Assembly: GCA_026954325.1 (NCBI GenBank)
Contig: JAIXKK010000004.1
Span: forward strand, 21,317 to 85,316
Direction: 5' to 3'
DNA length: 64,000 nt
From: Bryobacterales bacterium
GTDB taxonomy: Bacteria; Acidobacteriota; Terriglobia; Bryobacterales; Bryobacteraceae
Shown: positions 52,750 through 62,124 of the stretch, one piece after another
How the letters are laid out: the number at the start of each line of letters is the position of its first letter
Numbering within the stretch: the stretch's first letter is position 1
The notes under the pieces: generated by a model
Databases searched by the model: none
What the model saw: only the letters and a program-made list of their open reading frames with translations
Told to the model about the DNA's origin: nothing
Position numbers and translations under genes: made by a program

Positions 52750-53358
52750 TCAGAAATCAATGGACGCCAGCACTTCGCTCGGCCGCTTGTCGAACGCCCT
52801 GCTAATGGCGAGGAAGCTTTCGATGCTTGGCAGATGGGCTCCGCGTTCGATGGAGCTGATTTGCGAAACGCTGAGTCCCGTCGATTGCGCCAGTTCTTTC
52901 AGCGACCAGCCTCGTTCGGCGCGCAGCAGTTTGATGCGCTGGCCCAGCCGCTCGCGCAGGAGCTGCCGCGGCGTCTTCCCTAGCCCAAAGGCCTCGACGG
53001 CGCTCTTCAAAGTCTGCCGCAGTTGGGCGAGCGTAAACGGTTTCGGCAGGTAGTCGAACACCTTCATCCGGAAGGTATTGCGCATATCCTCGAGCGAAGG
53101 ATATCCGGTGATGATGATGACGCACAGCGCCGGCCAGCGCGCCAGAAGCTGCTCCAATACTTTATCGCCGCGAATCTCGCCCATCTTCATATCGAGAAGG
53201 ACGATGTCCGGCAAGCTCTGCTCGCAGGCGGCGACCAACTGCTCGGGGCTGGCGAAAGCTTCCACCGTGTATAGGCCTTCATCAACGAGCAGGTCTTCGA
53301 TATAAGTACGGAAGTCGGAGTCGTCATCGAGCACCGCGACACTGGTCTTGTTAAGCAT
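52750..53358 (-). CDS. Response regulator with REC and XRE-type HTH output
   Basis: 202-residue response regulator. The receiver domain occupies residues 1-120 with the acidic pocket D11/D12, the phospho-acceptor Asp56 (DIVLLDMKM) and the conserved Lys in YLPKPFT. Instead of the common OmpR, NarL or NtrC output there is a Cro/CI-type helix-turn-helix at about 140-195 (LGQRIKLLRAERGWSLKELAQSTGLSVSQISSIERG). This REC-XRE organisation is rarer. It overlaps the upstream histidine kinase by eight bases, forming a two-component operon. Confidence 0.9.
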   Translation of the reverse strand: MLNKTSVAVLDDDSDFRTYIEDLLVDEGLYTVEAFASPEQLVAACEQSLPDIVLLDMKMGEIRGDKVLEQLLARWPALCVIIITGYPSLEDMRNTFRMKVFDYLPKPFTLAQLRQTLKSAVEAFGLGKTPRQLLRERLGQRIKLLRAERGWSLKELAQSTGLSVSQISSIERGAHLPSIESFLAISRAFDKRPSEVLASIDF

Positions 53359-54790
53359 GAGGCAGTTTCACCTCCAGGCGCGCTCCTCCTCCAGGCCGGT
53401 TCGATGCCTTGATCGACCCGCCGCGCTGGCGAATGATCCCGTCCGATACCGTAAGGCCGAGACCGGTGCCCTTGGCATCGAGCCGCGTGCTGACAAATGC
53501 CTCGAAGATCCCTGGCAGCACGTCGGGCGGTATCCCGCCGCCGTCGTCCTCCACCGTGATGAGCACCCAGTTCTTTCCGCCTTCCTCCGCCACCTGTGAC
53601 GCCACCGTGATTGAACCGGACGGACCCACCGCGTTCAAGGCATTGCGCAGAAGGTTGACGAACACCTGGATCAGACGGTCCGGGTTGCCCACCACGCGAT
53701 GTTCTTCCCGCACAAGGTTGCTGAAGTGGATTCCGGCAGCCTTGTCGTCGATGGCCAGCAGGCTCCATGCCTCTTCTACAACTGGCCGAATGGAAACGGG
53801 CTCCACTTCCTGACGGCGGGCGCGCGCGAAGTCGACCAGCGATTCGCTGATGCGCCGCATCCGCTGGGTGACTCGCAGCATCCTGGCCAGGCGGTCCCGG
53901 GCCGGCTTCTCCGGCGCCGTCTCCAACAGCTTTTCGATCGAGCCATGCAGAACGGTCAGCGGCGTGTTAATCTCGTGCGCCACACTGGCGCTGAGCATGC
54001 CGATGCTCGCCAGACGGTCCTGGTCCTCGAGGTGCTTCTTCGCCGCTTCCAGCATTTCGTTCTTCGCGCGCAGGTCCTCCAACGCGCGCGCAAGGTTGTC
54101 CTCGTGCCGGCGTAGCTCCTCCACCGTGGCATTTCTCGAACGCATGATCTGTCCGATTTCATCGTCCAGAATTTCCTCGCCGCGAATCAACTCATGGGCG
54201 CGGTCGTCTTCCCGCGTCGCCCGGTCCGCGCGCAGCATCACCTTGATCGGGCGGTATACGTACTGCGGCATAATCAGGAATTCGAGCGTCAGCACGGCCA
54301 GCACATAGATGGCGCCCAGGACAACGAACAGCGTCCGCTTGGCGCGCTCGATCATGTCCCGGTAGAACTTGTCCGGCGTTCGCAAGCGCCGGTATATTCC
54401 TTGCCCCGCCACTTTGCGCCAGGCAAAATCGCTTTGCGCCGCATCCCTCCAGATGAGACCCGGGTTCGCATCCAGCCACTCCCGAATCGCGGGCGGAATG
54501 CGCAATTCTTCCGCGGTCCCCTCGCGGAAATTGTACAGCTCCGTCCCCGGCATCCTGGGCAGCGGCCGGTTGTCGGAGAAGATCTGAATGAGCAGACTGT
54601 TCTCACGCAACCGCGCGCTCGCCACCCGGCCTTCGAACAGTGGGATAAGCGAAAAATAGGCTGCGCCGGCAAGGATCAGAAAGAAGGTGTTGTGCAGCAC
54701 GATCAGCTTCGGACGCACCTTCAGATCGCCGAACAGACGGCCCAAACCGCGTGGCGCCCGATGCCGGTCAGTCTTCACCAAGCCTCCCAT
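53351..54790 (-). CDS. Sensor histidine kinase
   Basis: 479-residue membrane histidine kinase. TM1 (about residues 30-52) and TM2 (about 174-195) bracket an extracytoplasmic sensor of about 120 residues without a recognisable ligand motif. A helical linker (ELRRHEDNLARALEDL) precedes the DHp domain with the phospho-acceptor His in SASVAHEINTPLTVL. The ATPase domain has the N-box (NLLRNALNAV), G1 (DDGGGIP) and G2 (KGTGLGL). It is the first gene of the pair with the REC-XRE regulator. ATG 54790 is used. The signal sensed is unknown. Confidence 0.92.
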   Translation of the reverse strand: MGGLVKTDRHRAPRGLGRLFGDLKVRPKLIVLHNTFFLILAGAAYFSLIPLFEGRVASARLRENSLLIQIFSDNRPLPRMPGTELYNFREGTAEELRIPPAIREWLDANPGLIWRDAAQSDFAWRKVAGQGIYRRLRTPDKFYRDMIERAKRTLFVVLGAIYVLAVLTLEFLIMPQYVYRPIKVMLRADRATREDDRAHELIRGEEILDDEIGQIMRSRNATVEELRRHEDNLARALEDLRAKNEMLEAAKKHLEDQDRLASIGMLSASVAHEINTPLTVLHGSIEKLLETAPEKPARDRLARMLRVTQRMRRISESLVDFARARRQEVEPVSIRPVVEEAWSLLAIDDKAAGIHFSNLVREEHRVVGNPDRLIQVFVNLLRNALNAVGPSGSITVASQVAEEGGKNWVLITVEDDGGGIPPDVLPGIFEAFVSTRLDAKGTGLGLTVSDGIIRQRGGSIKASNRPGGGARLEVKLPHA

Positions 54791-54809
54791 TGTAAGCTAG
54801 TGGGATTGC

Positions 54810-56858
54810 ATGTTTATCTACGCCTGCACGATCTTTCTCAGTGCATTTTTGTTGTTTCAGGTTCAACCGGTCATCGCCCGGATGATTCTTCCCTGGTTCG
54901 GTGGCTCAGCCGCGGTCTGGACCACATGCATGTTGTTCTTCCAAACGGTCCTGCTTCTGGGCTATCTCTACGTGTATTGGACCGTCAAGTACCTCCATCC
55001 CAGGCGCCATGCCTATCTGCACATGGGACTGCTCGCGGCAAGCGCGCTCCTGCTGCCGATCACGCCCGCGGCCAAATGGAAGCCCGTGGGCGGAGCGAAT
55101 CCATCCATCGCGATCCTGCTGCTTCTGGCCGCCTGCGTCGGAGCGCAGTATTTCCTGTTGTCCACCACCAGTCCGCTGCTGCAATCGTGGTACTCGCGCA
55201 CCGGGAAGGGTGTGCTGCCCTACAGGCTCTTCGCGCTCTCCAATCTCGGATCGATGCTGGCGCTTATCAGCTACCCGGGAGCGGTGGAGCCGTACTTGAG
55301 TTCCAGCCGCCAGGGAACGGTCTGGTCGTTCGCCTACGTGGCGTTCGCCGCCCTCTGCGCCTTCACCGCATTCGTCACCACCCGCCGCATCGTGTGGGAG
55401 CACCCGCTGGAAGCGGCGCCCGGGGAAGACGCGGGCGACCCGCCCGGAGGCTGGACGCTGGCCCTGTGGGTGGCGCTGGCGGCATGCCCGTCCGCGCTTT
55501 TGCTGGCTGTCACGAATCACCTCACCCAGGACGTAGCCTCCATCCCGTTCCTCTGGATTGTGCCGCTGGTGCTGTACCTTCTTTCCTTCATCTTGTGCTT
55601 CGATGCCGACGGCTGGTACATCCGGCCGCTGTTTGTATTCCTGCTGGTTCCCGCATTGGCTTCCATGGCCTACTTCCTGCATGCGGGAACGGAAGACGTG
55701 CACATGAAGGCGCTGTTAGGCACGTTCTCCGGGGCCTTCTTTGTATGCTGCATGGTGTGCCACGGGGAACTGGTGAAGCGGAAGCCTCATCCCCGCTACC
55801 TCACCTCGTTTTACCTCATGCTGTCCGTTGGCGGAGCGCTCGGCGGATTGTTCGTCGGGCTCATTGCCCCCTATGTCTTCATCTCGTATTTCGAGTTCCC
55901 CATCGCTCTGGTTCTGTGCGGCATTCTTGCCATTGTGGTGCTGGTAACCGACAGGCAGTCGCGGTTCTACCGGCAATGGACTTCCTGGACGATCACGCTC
56001 ATGGTGACCGGAGTCCTGCTGTTGGGCGTGTTTCTCGGCGGCGCCGTCCGGCGGAACGTTCACGATTACAAGATCGTGGAACGGAACTTCTACGGTTCGC
56101 TTCGCGTGCGGGAGACGGGGAAACGGGACGAGTGGACCGCCTACCGGACCCTGTTGCACGGCGCCATCAATCACGGCGAGGAATGGACCAACCCGAAGCG
56201 GCGGCTCGACCCGCTCACCTATTACTGCCCGGCAAGCGGTGTGGGCCGCGCCATTCGCGCCCGGGAACCCGGCCAACCGCAGAAAGTCGGCGTCTTCGGC
56301 CTGGGCGCGGGTAGCATTGCCGGTTTCGCGCGCTGGGGAGATTATTACAAGTTCTACGAGATCAACCCGCTGGTGGTGAGCCTGGCAAAGTCGGAGTTCT
56401 ACTACATCACCTCCGCCCCGGCGAAGGTGGATGTCGTGCTGGGCGACGCCCGCCTTTCCCTCGAGCGGGAGCCCCAACAGAACTTCGACGTCTTGGCGAT
56501 TGATTGCTTCTCCGGAGATTCCATTCCCGTTCACCTGCTGACGCGTCAGGCTTTCGAACTGTATTTCCGTAACCTGAAGCCGCAAGGCATTCTGGCCGTG
56601 CATGTTTCGAACCGGTACCTGGAACTGGAACCCGTCGTGGAAAGGATTGCCACAGCCATGGGCAAGGCCACGTTCGACGTCGAGAGCGATGAGGACGGCG
56701 AAGGAAACTGCTTCAGCTCCACGTGGGTTCTGGTGGCCTCGAGTCCGCGCGTATTCGAGCGTAAGGTCTTCCAGGGCGTGGGTAAGCCCGTGGAGGCGGC
56801 TCTGCGGGTGCGGGTGTGGACCGATGATTACTCAAGTCTGCTGAGCGTGCTCAAGTAG
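54810..56858 (+). CDS. Spermidine synthase-like protein fused to membrane domain
   Basis: 682-residue protein with about ten transmembrane helices in the first 400 residues (MFS-like, starting FIYACTIFLSAFLLFQVQPVIARM) and a C-terminal soluble part that looks like a spermidine synthase/methyltransferase Rossmann fold (VGVFGLGAGSIAGFARWGD, YEINPLVVSLAK, VVLGDARLSLE, LAIDCFSGDSIPVHL). The typical 'DGGDG' of polyamine synthases is altered to GLGAGS, so aminopropyl transfer is not certain. 'Fused MFS/spermidine synthase' proteins are common in environmental bacteria. It starts 19 bases from the divergent kinase gene. Confidence 0.87.
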   Translation: MFIYACTIFLSAFLLFQVQPVIARMILPWFGGSAAVWTTCMLFFQTVLLLGYLYVYWTVKYLHPRRHAYLHMGLLAASALLLPITPAAKWKPVGGANPSIAILLLLAACVGAQYFLLSTTSPLLQSWYSRTGKGVLPYRLFALSNLGSMLALISYPGAVEPYLSSSRQGTVWSFAYVAFAALCAFTAFVTTRRIVWEHPLEAAPGEDAGDPPGGWTLALWVALAACPSALLLAVTNHLTQDVASIPFLWIVPLVLYLLSFILCFDADGWYIRPLFVFLLVPALASMAYFLHAGTEDVHMKALLGTFSGAFFVCCMVCHGELVKRKPHPRYLTSFYLMLSVGGALGGLFVGLIAPYVFISYFEFPIALVLCGILAIVVLVTDRQSRFYRQWTSWTITLMVTGVLLLGVFLGGAVRRNVHDYKIVERNFYGSLRVRETGKRDEWTAYRTLLHGAINHGEEWTNPKRRLDPLTYYCPASGVGRAIRAREPGQPQKVGVFGLGAGSIAGFARWGDYYKFYEINPLVVSLAKSEFYYITSAPAKVDVVLGDARLSLEREPQQNFDVLAIDCFSGDSIPVHLLTRQAFELYFRNLKPQGILAVHVSNRYLELEPVVERIATAMGKATFDVESDEDGEGNCFSSTWVLVASSPRVFERKVFQGVGKPVEAALRVRVWTDDYSSLLSVLK

Positions 56859-56879
56859 GCTCATGTAACTCAACGCGAA

Positions 56880-56906
56880 TTGTGGAACGGCGTCTTGATC
56901 TATAAT
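56880..56906 (+). promoter_or_regulatory. Possible promoter of the kinase pseudogene
   Basis: A perfect TATAAT -10 hexamer (56901-56906) with a TTGTGG -35-like box (56880-56885), spacing 15 bases. It would transcribe the kinase-TPR pseudogene from around 56912, 18 bases before its original ATG (56930). Confidence 0.4.
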
Positions 56907-56929
56907 GGGCGCTATCTCGAGGGGGCGCC

Positions 56930-58426
56930 ATGAATCCTGAGGTTCGCCTGTGTTTCTGGATCTGGCAGACTTGCCGCCCGCGGAGCGGGAACGGGTCTTT
57001 CGGGAGCGGCTGATCAACGCGGAGCTAAGGGCGGAGGTGGAGTCTCTGCTGGACTACGATTCGACGAATCGGGAACGCCTTCCGGACCTGGTATCGGGCG
57101 CCGCGACCGAGCTGCTGCCTTCGAAGGACGACCGGTTGGGCGCATGCTGCGGGCAATTTCGTATTGTCCGGTTGCTCGGTTCCGGCGGAATGGGGCACGT
57201 TTACCTGGCCGAGAGAACGGACGGGGAAATCCAACAACAGGTGGCGATCAAGCTGTTGGGCTTTCAGGGCCGGTACTCTCAATGGCGCGGCCGTTTTCTG
57301 AAAGAGCGCCGGATGCTGGCTACGCTCAATCACCCGTCCATTGTCAAAGTAGTCGACGCGGGGCATACGGAGGATGGCCAACCGTACCTCGCCATGAAGT
57401 ACGTGGAGGGGACGCCGATCGACGTCTATGCGGAGGGGATCGGAGAGCGGGAGCGGCTGCAACTGTTTCTCCACGTGTGTGAGGGGGGTGTCCCATGCCC
57501 ACGCCCAAAAGAGCGTCGCGCTGGCGAGAACGCTCCCCCCAGGCAATCGCCGCCTGAGCAGCGGATTGAACATGCTCTCGAGCGCGCTTCGCGATGAGGG
57601 AGACCTGGATGGCGCTCTACGGGCCGTCCGGGAAGCGCGCGAGGTCGCCGAAAAACTATCCGGCGTGAGCGAGACATCGCGGATGATCGCTCTCCACGGA
57701 GCCCTCATCCGGCAAGGACTGCTTTTGGGCGAAGACGGCGGCATCAGTCTGGGGCGGCCTTTGGAAGCAATCGAACCTCTTCAGAAAGCCCTGGATCTCA
57801 CCGAGGAAGCCGCGCGGAAAAACCCAAACGATTTCACGAGTCGAGGGCGGCTGGGAGCAACGGCCGGGGCGCTTGGTTCGATCTTGCGCCACCGGGATCC
57901 ACGGCGGGCGCTGGCTGTTTGTGATCTCGGCATTCGCCGGCGGGGGGAAGCGGCGAAGAACGTCACGGCGCGGCGCGACTGGGCCGAACTGCCGGCTGTT
58001 TCCTCCTAACCGTTGCTTTCCCTTGGCCGGCCCGTGGAGGCCAGGCAGCGGATGGAGCAGGCGCTGTCAGTCTTCCAGGCGGCGCATGAATATCCCGCGG
58101 AACGTATTTCCCTGGATAGCGGCCTGGTGACGGTGCTCGCCGCGCTGGCGGATTACCACGCCTCTCGCGGCGATTCGCGGCGGGCGATTGCGGCGTACCA
58201 GGAGTTGCCGGACAAAGTGATGGCCTCGAAACCTGATCCATGGAGCGACCTTCGGGACGCTAAAAAATTGTCGAACTTGTACCGGCCGCTGATCGGTCTC
58301 TATCGCGTGGTCCGCGATGGCGCGAAGGCGGACGCGATGGAGGCACGGCGCCTGGAGTTGCCCACCCCGCCATGCCGCACACTGTGGCGCCACAGGCGCT
58401 CCGGATGTCCCGAGTCCGCAACCTGA
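56930..58426 (+). pseudogene. Decayed Ser/Thr protein kinase with TPR tail
   Basis: Pieces of one Solibacter-type kinase-TPR protein are spread over frames. The original start MNPEVRL (ATG 56930) shifts frame before LPPAERERVF. The kinase N-lobe then reads FRIVRLLGSGGMGHVYLAE with the ATP loop and AIKLLGF Lys, through LFLHVCE. An extra G in the G-run at about 57482-57487 shifts the frame back to VSHAHAQ. Right there the catalytic loop (HRDLKPSN), DFG and activation segment are deleted, and the sequence jumps into the TPR region (GNRRLSSGLNMLSSALRDEGD). An in-frame stop TAA at 58007-58009 interrupts the TPR part, which resumes and runs to 58426. Certainly non-functional. Confidence 0.85.
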
Positions 58427-58831
58427 ACCATGGTCGGCCACGCCAAGGCGAACCCGGCCACCAGCGCCACGCCGGCGCCCGCCTTATACGACCACACGCC
58501 CATCCGCCTCGCGGCCAGCGCAATCGCCATCCCCACAAGGAAGAACACCCACGCCCCAGTGCCGGTCCTCCACAAATTGCGATGCCACGAGCGGCGCCAT
58601 CCACACAGCCAGCGCGCCCAGCGCCACACGCAGCGTCGTTCTTCCCGGTTGTGACATATAAAAAGTGTGCTCCCGGACGATTCCCACCAACGTCTCGCAA
58701 AGAATCCACGGCGCGAACCCGAACAGTCCCCGCCCGGCCTCCCTCCGCTCCCGGCAGAGATCGTGAAATGCCTGCGCCATCCCCTCGCCGAACCGCTCAC
58801 GAAAAGGCGGCGGATACAGCCGCGGCGGCAT
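58300..58831 (-). pseudogene. PadR-associated membrane protein, frameshifted
   Basis: Starts PPRLYPPPFRERFGEGMAQAFHD, the typical N-terminus of the small multi-pass membrane protein that follows PadR regulators in Acidobacteriota. Its first hydrophobic segment (ALGALAVWMAPLVA) is in this frame. Near 58546-58560 the family-like continuation (VFFLVGMAIALAARRMGVWSYKAGAGV) is found in another frame, to about 58300. A single indel around the GGGGCG run explains this. The gene is convergent with, and slightly overlaps, the kinase pseudogene. It is called a pseudogene, but as only one lesion is seen a sequence error is possible. Confidence 0.65.
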
Positions 58832-58865
58832 CGCGCGCTAAGTCCCGTAGCGCCGGTCCGCGGGG

Positions 58866-59246
58866 TCAGCGGCCATCTGCGATACGTCCTTCCGCAACCG
58901 CCACCACGCGGTGATACCGTTTCAGCTCCGCTTCCAGCGCCGCCCGTCCCGCTTCTGTGAGCTCGTAACAGACTCGCCGCTCGTCGCCCATCCGCGGATC
59001 GGCCCGCTGATCGCTTTCCCGGATCAGCGCGGCCTCCTTCATTCGCCCTATCGAGCCATACAGCGTCCCAGTGCCCATCTTCGCCTTGCCCTCCGAGTCC
59101 GCCTCCACCTGTTTCATGATTCCGTACCCGGGCCGCTCCCCGGTCGAAAGCGCCGGCAGGATGTGCAGCACCGCGGCGCTGCCGCTCGTGAGCGCGGTGG
59201 TCTTGCCGATGTTCGGCTTGCTGGCGGCGGCGTGGCTGTCCGGCAT
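58866..59246 (-). CDS. PadR-family transcriptional regulator
   Basis: 126-residue winged-helix regulator of the PadR type: AVLHILPALSTGERPGYGIMKQVE (helices 1-2), MGTGTLYGSIGRMKEAALIRES (recognition helix and wing) and VCYELTEAGRAALEAELKRY (dimerisation helix). The N-terminal 20 residues are loosely conserved and the start is tentative. It lies 34 bases upstream of the damaged membrane-protein gene on the same strand, the usual regulator/target pair in this phylum; with the partner broken, its regulatory role may be orphaned. Confidence 0.87.
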   Translation of the reverse strand: MPDSHAAASKPNIGKTTALTSGSAAVLHILPALSTGERPGYGIMKQVEADSEGKAKMGTGTLYGSIGRMKEAALIRESDQRADPRMGDERRVCYELTEAGRAALEAELKRYHRVVAVAEGRIADGR

Positions 59247-59403
59247 GCGCCGGCATGGGAATGCCGGCCGGCGGATGTAGCAAAATGGTGAAGTCCAGCC
59301 ATTTGGACAATCGCGCCGGGATTGCGGACCGGCGCGTGAACGCTAAGAATACGTTGCTCGTGGAGGCGCGCCTTGCGCCGTGTCCACAGTCCAAGGAGAA
59401 AAA

Positions 59404-60864
59404 ATGATCGCTGGAAAATCAGCCATTCAGGAACTGCCCTTCTTCGTAAACGGGAAACGGGAGAAGGGTCGGGCCGGGGCATTGCACCCGGTGCGGAACC
59501 CGGCTTCGGGGGAGGTGATTGCGGAAGCGCCGTATGCCGGCGAGGCGGAGGTGGATCATGCGGTCCGCTGCGCGCACCAGGCGTTCCTGAAGTGGCGGGA
59601 GGTTCCGGTGGTGGACCGCGTGCAGGCGCTCTACCGCTACAAAACGCTGCTCGACAAGCATCACGAGGAGGTGGCGCGGATCCTTACGAGAGAGAACGGT
59701 AAGACGCTCGACGACGCGAGAGCGAGCGTGCGGCGTGGCATCCAGATGGTGGAGGTGGCGTGCGGGATGCCTTCGCTGATGATGGGCGATTCGCTGCACG
59801 ATGTGGCGAAGGACATCGATTGCCACACGATTCGCCAGCCGCTGGGTGTCTGTGTGGGGATCTCGCCGTTCAATTTTCCGGCGATGGTGCCGATGTGGAT
59901 GTATCCGTTCGCCATCGCGTGCGGGAATACGTTCATATTGAAGCCTTCGGAGAAGGCGCCGATGACGCCGTTACGGACGGCGGAGTTGCTCCACGAGGCG
60001 GGGCTTCCGGCGGGCGTTTACAACGTGATCCACGGCAGCAAGGAGACGGTGGACGCGCTGATGGCCCATCCGCTGGTGAGGGCGGTTTCGTTCGTAGGCT
60101 CGACGCCGGTGGCGAAACATGTGTACGAAACCTCGGCGCGGCACGGGAAGCGGGTGCAGGCTTTGGGCGGGGCGAAGAACCACCTGATTGTCACTCCCGG
60201 AGCGAACCTCGAAAAGACGGTGGAGGCGATCATCGGGTCGGCGTTCGGCGCGGCGGGGGAGCGGTGCCTCGCCGGCAGCGTGCTCGTGCCGGTGGGAGAC
60301 GTCGCCGGGCCGCTACTCGAACTGCTGCTGGAGCGGACGAAGGCGATCAAGGTAGGCGACGGCGGCGATCCCGCTTCCGAGATGGGGCCGCTGGTGACCG
60401 AGGAGCACTGCCGGCGGGTTACCGGCTACATCGAGAAGGGTGTTGCCGAGGGGGCTACTCCGCTGGTTGACGGCCGCCGGATCGAGGCCGGCAAGGGGTA
60501 TTTTGTGGGACCCACCATCTTCGACAACGTGACTCCGGAGATGGCCATCGCCAGGGAGGAGATTTTCGGCCCGGTGCTGAGCGTGATCCGGGTGAAGACG
60601 GTGGACGAGGCGATCGAACTGGTGAACCGCTGCCCGTTCGGAAATACGACATCAATCTTCACGAGTGACGGCGCGGCGGCGCGGCGCTACGCACACCGCA
60701 TCGAGGTGGGGATGGTGGGGGTGAACATCGGCGTGGCGGCGCCCATGGCGTTCTTCCCGTTTGCCGGATGGAAGGCTTCCTTCTTTGGGGATCTGCACGC
60801 GCATGGGAAGGACGCGGTTGCATTTTATACGGAGCAAAAGGTGATTATGACGCGGTGGTTTTGA
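59404..60864 (+). CDS. mmsA: Methylmalonate-semialdehyde dehydrogenase (CoA-acylating)
   Basis: 486-residue aldehyde dehydrogenase of the MmsA type, converting methylmalonate/malonate semialdehyde to propionyl-/acetyl-CoA, part of valine, beta-alanine and inositol breakdown. ATG 59404 has an AAGGAG ribosome site five bases upstream. The catalytic Cys is in GAAGERCLAGSVL, NAD-binding segments ISPFNFPAMVPMWM, FVGSTPVAKHVYE are typical, and the MmsA-specific QALGGAKNHLIV is present. Transcribed alone with no further pathway genes adjacent. Confidence 0.95.
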   Translation: MIAGKSAIQELPFFVNGKREKGRAGALHPVRNPASGEVIAEAPYAGEAEVDHAVRCAHQAFLKWREVPVVDRVQALYRYKTLLDKHHEEVARILTRENGKTLDDARASVRRGIQMVEVACGMPSLMMGDSLHDVAKDIDCHTIRQPLGVCVGISPFNFPAMVPMWMYPFAIACGNTFILKPSEKAPMTPLRTAELLHEAGLPAGVYNVIHGSKETVDALMAHPLVRAVSFVGSTPVAKHVYETSARHGKRVQALGGAKNHLIVTPGANLEKTVEAIIGSAFGAAGERCLAGSVLVPVGDVAGPLLELLLERTKAIKVGDGGDPASEMGPLVTEEHCRRVTGYIEKGVAEGATPLVDGRRIEAGKGYFVGPTIFDNVTPEMAIAREEIFGPVLSVIRVKTVDEAIELVNRCPFGNTTSIFTSDGAAARRYAHRIEVGMVGVNIGVAAPMAFFPFAGWKASFFGDLHAHGKDAVAFYTEQKVIMTRWF

Positions 60865-60877
60865 GGGGTACGGGCGT

Positions 60878-61831
60878 TCAAGCCAACCGCGGCTGTTTCG
60901 GATCGCGCTTCAACCAGCGGAAGGCCGGGATGGAGTTCTTCCAGAAGAACTTCTCCGCCGCGCCCCGTCCTTTGGCGAGGAAGTACGCCATCAGGATGTC
61001 AAGCGCCTGCTTATTCCGGCCCGCATAAACAAGGTAATCTTCCCCGAAGATGTCCCAAATGAAATCCATCGTGGGCTTGTACGCGGCCGGATCGAACGGC
61101 CCCTGCGCGGCGGAGCGTGGACGGTACAGGCCCGAAACCTTGGCGTATGCCTTACGATGCCGGAGTTCCTTGAGATTGTTTGAATAGCTCTTGAAAACAC
61201 CGGGGTCAGTGGGGAGCGCGAGGGCCTGGAGGTGGCCGGCGACGACGCGAAGGTCCGGTACTTTGTCGGTGAGACGGAGGGTCGCCTCGAAGAGGTCAAA
61301 CCGCGGGTTGGCCACTTCGAGAGTGAGACCCGTCTGTGCGAAGATTTTCATGTTCTCGATGAATTCCGGCTTGTCCACCGCGGTGACCAGGTTGTGCTGC
61401 TTCCAGACGTTGCCGTAGCGGATGCCGAGAAACAGCTTGTTGCGATGAAACCGTTCCAGATACTCGGGAAAATCCGGTTTCACGGGGTCGAGGTCGCCGA
61501 CAGTGCCGACAATCATCGGCTCACTTTCGATCATCATGAGGACCCAGAGGTTGTCCTCGAGCCACGGGCTGGCCTCCACTTCGATCCCGCCGGCGATGCC
61601 GAGAGGAATGGCCGTTTCACGGAAATTGCGCGGCAGGAAGGGCGGGTTGTTTGGGGTGAAGGGGAAGGGCGCCCCCTGGGGGCGCGTCTGGTCGTAAAGA
61701 TGGAAGTGCGTATCGATGATGGGGATGGGGGCAGGCTCGGCGGCGGCCATGGTTGCTGCCGCTCCGGCGGCGAGAACGCTTCGCCGGCTGGGCGCTTCCA
61801 GAGTCCGGGCAGATTTGCTATCCTCGATCAT
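60878..61831 (-). CDS. Tat-exported amidohydrolase-family protein
   Basis: 317-residue amidohydrolase_2-type TIM-barrel protein with a twin-arginine leader (PSRRSVLAAGAAATMAAA). The metal motif is IIDTHFHLYD (HxH), a further His is in VVAGHLQAL, and the late Asp equivalents lie in the GEDYLVYAGRN stretch, where a typical GSDxP is changed to AGRN. Related lactonases/decarboxylases act on aromatic or sugar lactones. It is convergent with mmsA (13-base gap) and transcribed alone. Confidence 0.82.
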   Translation of the reverse strand: MIEDSKSARTLEAPSRRSVLAAGAAATMAAAEPAPIPIIDTHFHLYDQTRPQGAPFPFTPNNPPFLPRNFRETAIPLGIAGGIEVEASPWLEDNLWVLMMIESEPMIVGTVGDLDPVKPDFPEYLERFHRNKLFLGIRYGNVWKQHNLVTAVDKPEFIENMKIFAQTGLTLEVANPRFDLFEATLRLTDKVPDLRVVAGHLQALALPTDPGVFKSYSNNLKELRHRKAYAKVSGLYRPRSAAQGPFDPAAYKPTMDFIWDIFGEDYLVYAGRNKQALDILMAYFLAKGRGAAEKFFWKNSIPAFRWLKRDPKQPRLA

Positions 61832-62124
61832 TAGTTGGATCCCCCTATTGCCCTGAATTTTATATCAGTTGGGGGCGCCGGTGCACGGGCTCTGCCCGGC
61901 TTCGAACACGGACGGCGCCTTCGGATGGAACTCCGTTCGCCCATTCTGCATCTACATTGTTAGCAAGGTATTTGGCTTGAGAGGATTACGCCTGCAAGCC
62001 GCCGCCGGAGCGGTCCTTCCGGCGTTGACGCGGCTGAATTTGATTTCCCGTCGTAAACCGAACATAAACTTGGACTTTGCGTCGCGTTCAGGCACCCAGG
62101 ACCAGCCTGCCCGGCGGAGGGAAG
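61832..62124. other. Upstream region of rpoD
   Basis: About 290 bases between the divergent amidohydrolase and rpoD. No gene is seen. A TTTATATCA-like AT-rich patch lies near 61859 and a short stretch of AT-rich sequence before 62040. Promoters of rpoD must be here, but no clear -35/-10 pair was identified. A GGCGGAGGG ribosome site precedes the start at 62125. Confidence 0.5.

Noticed and set aside
54194..56314. 706-codon + strand frame over the histidine kinase and spermidine synthase
   Set aside because: It crosses two well supported genes on different strands; residues are Arg/Pro/Ala-rich without domains.
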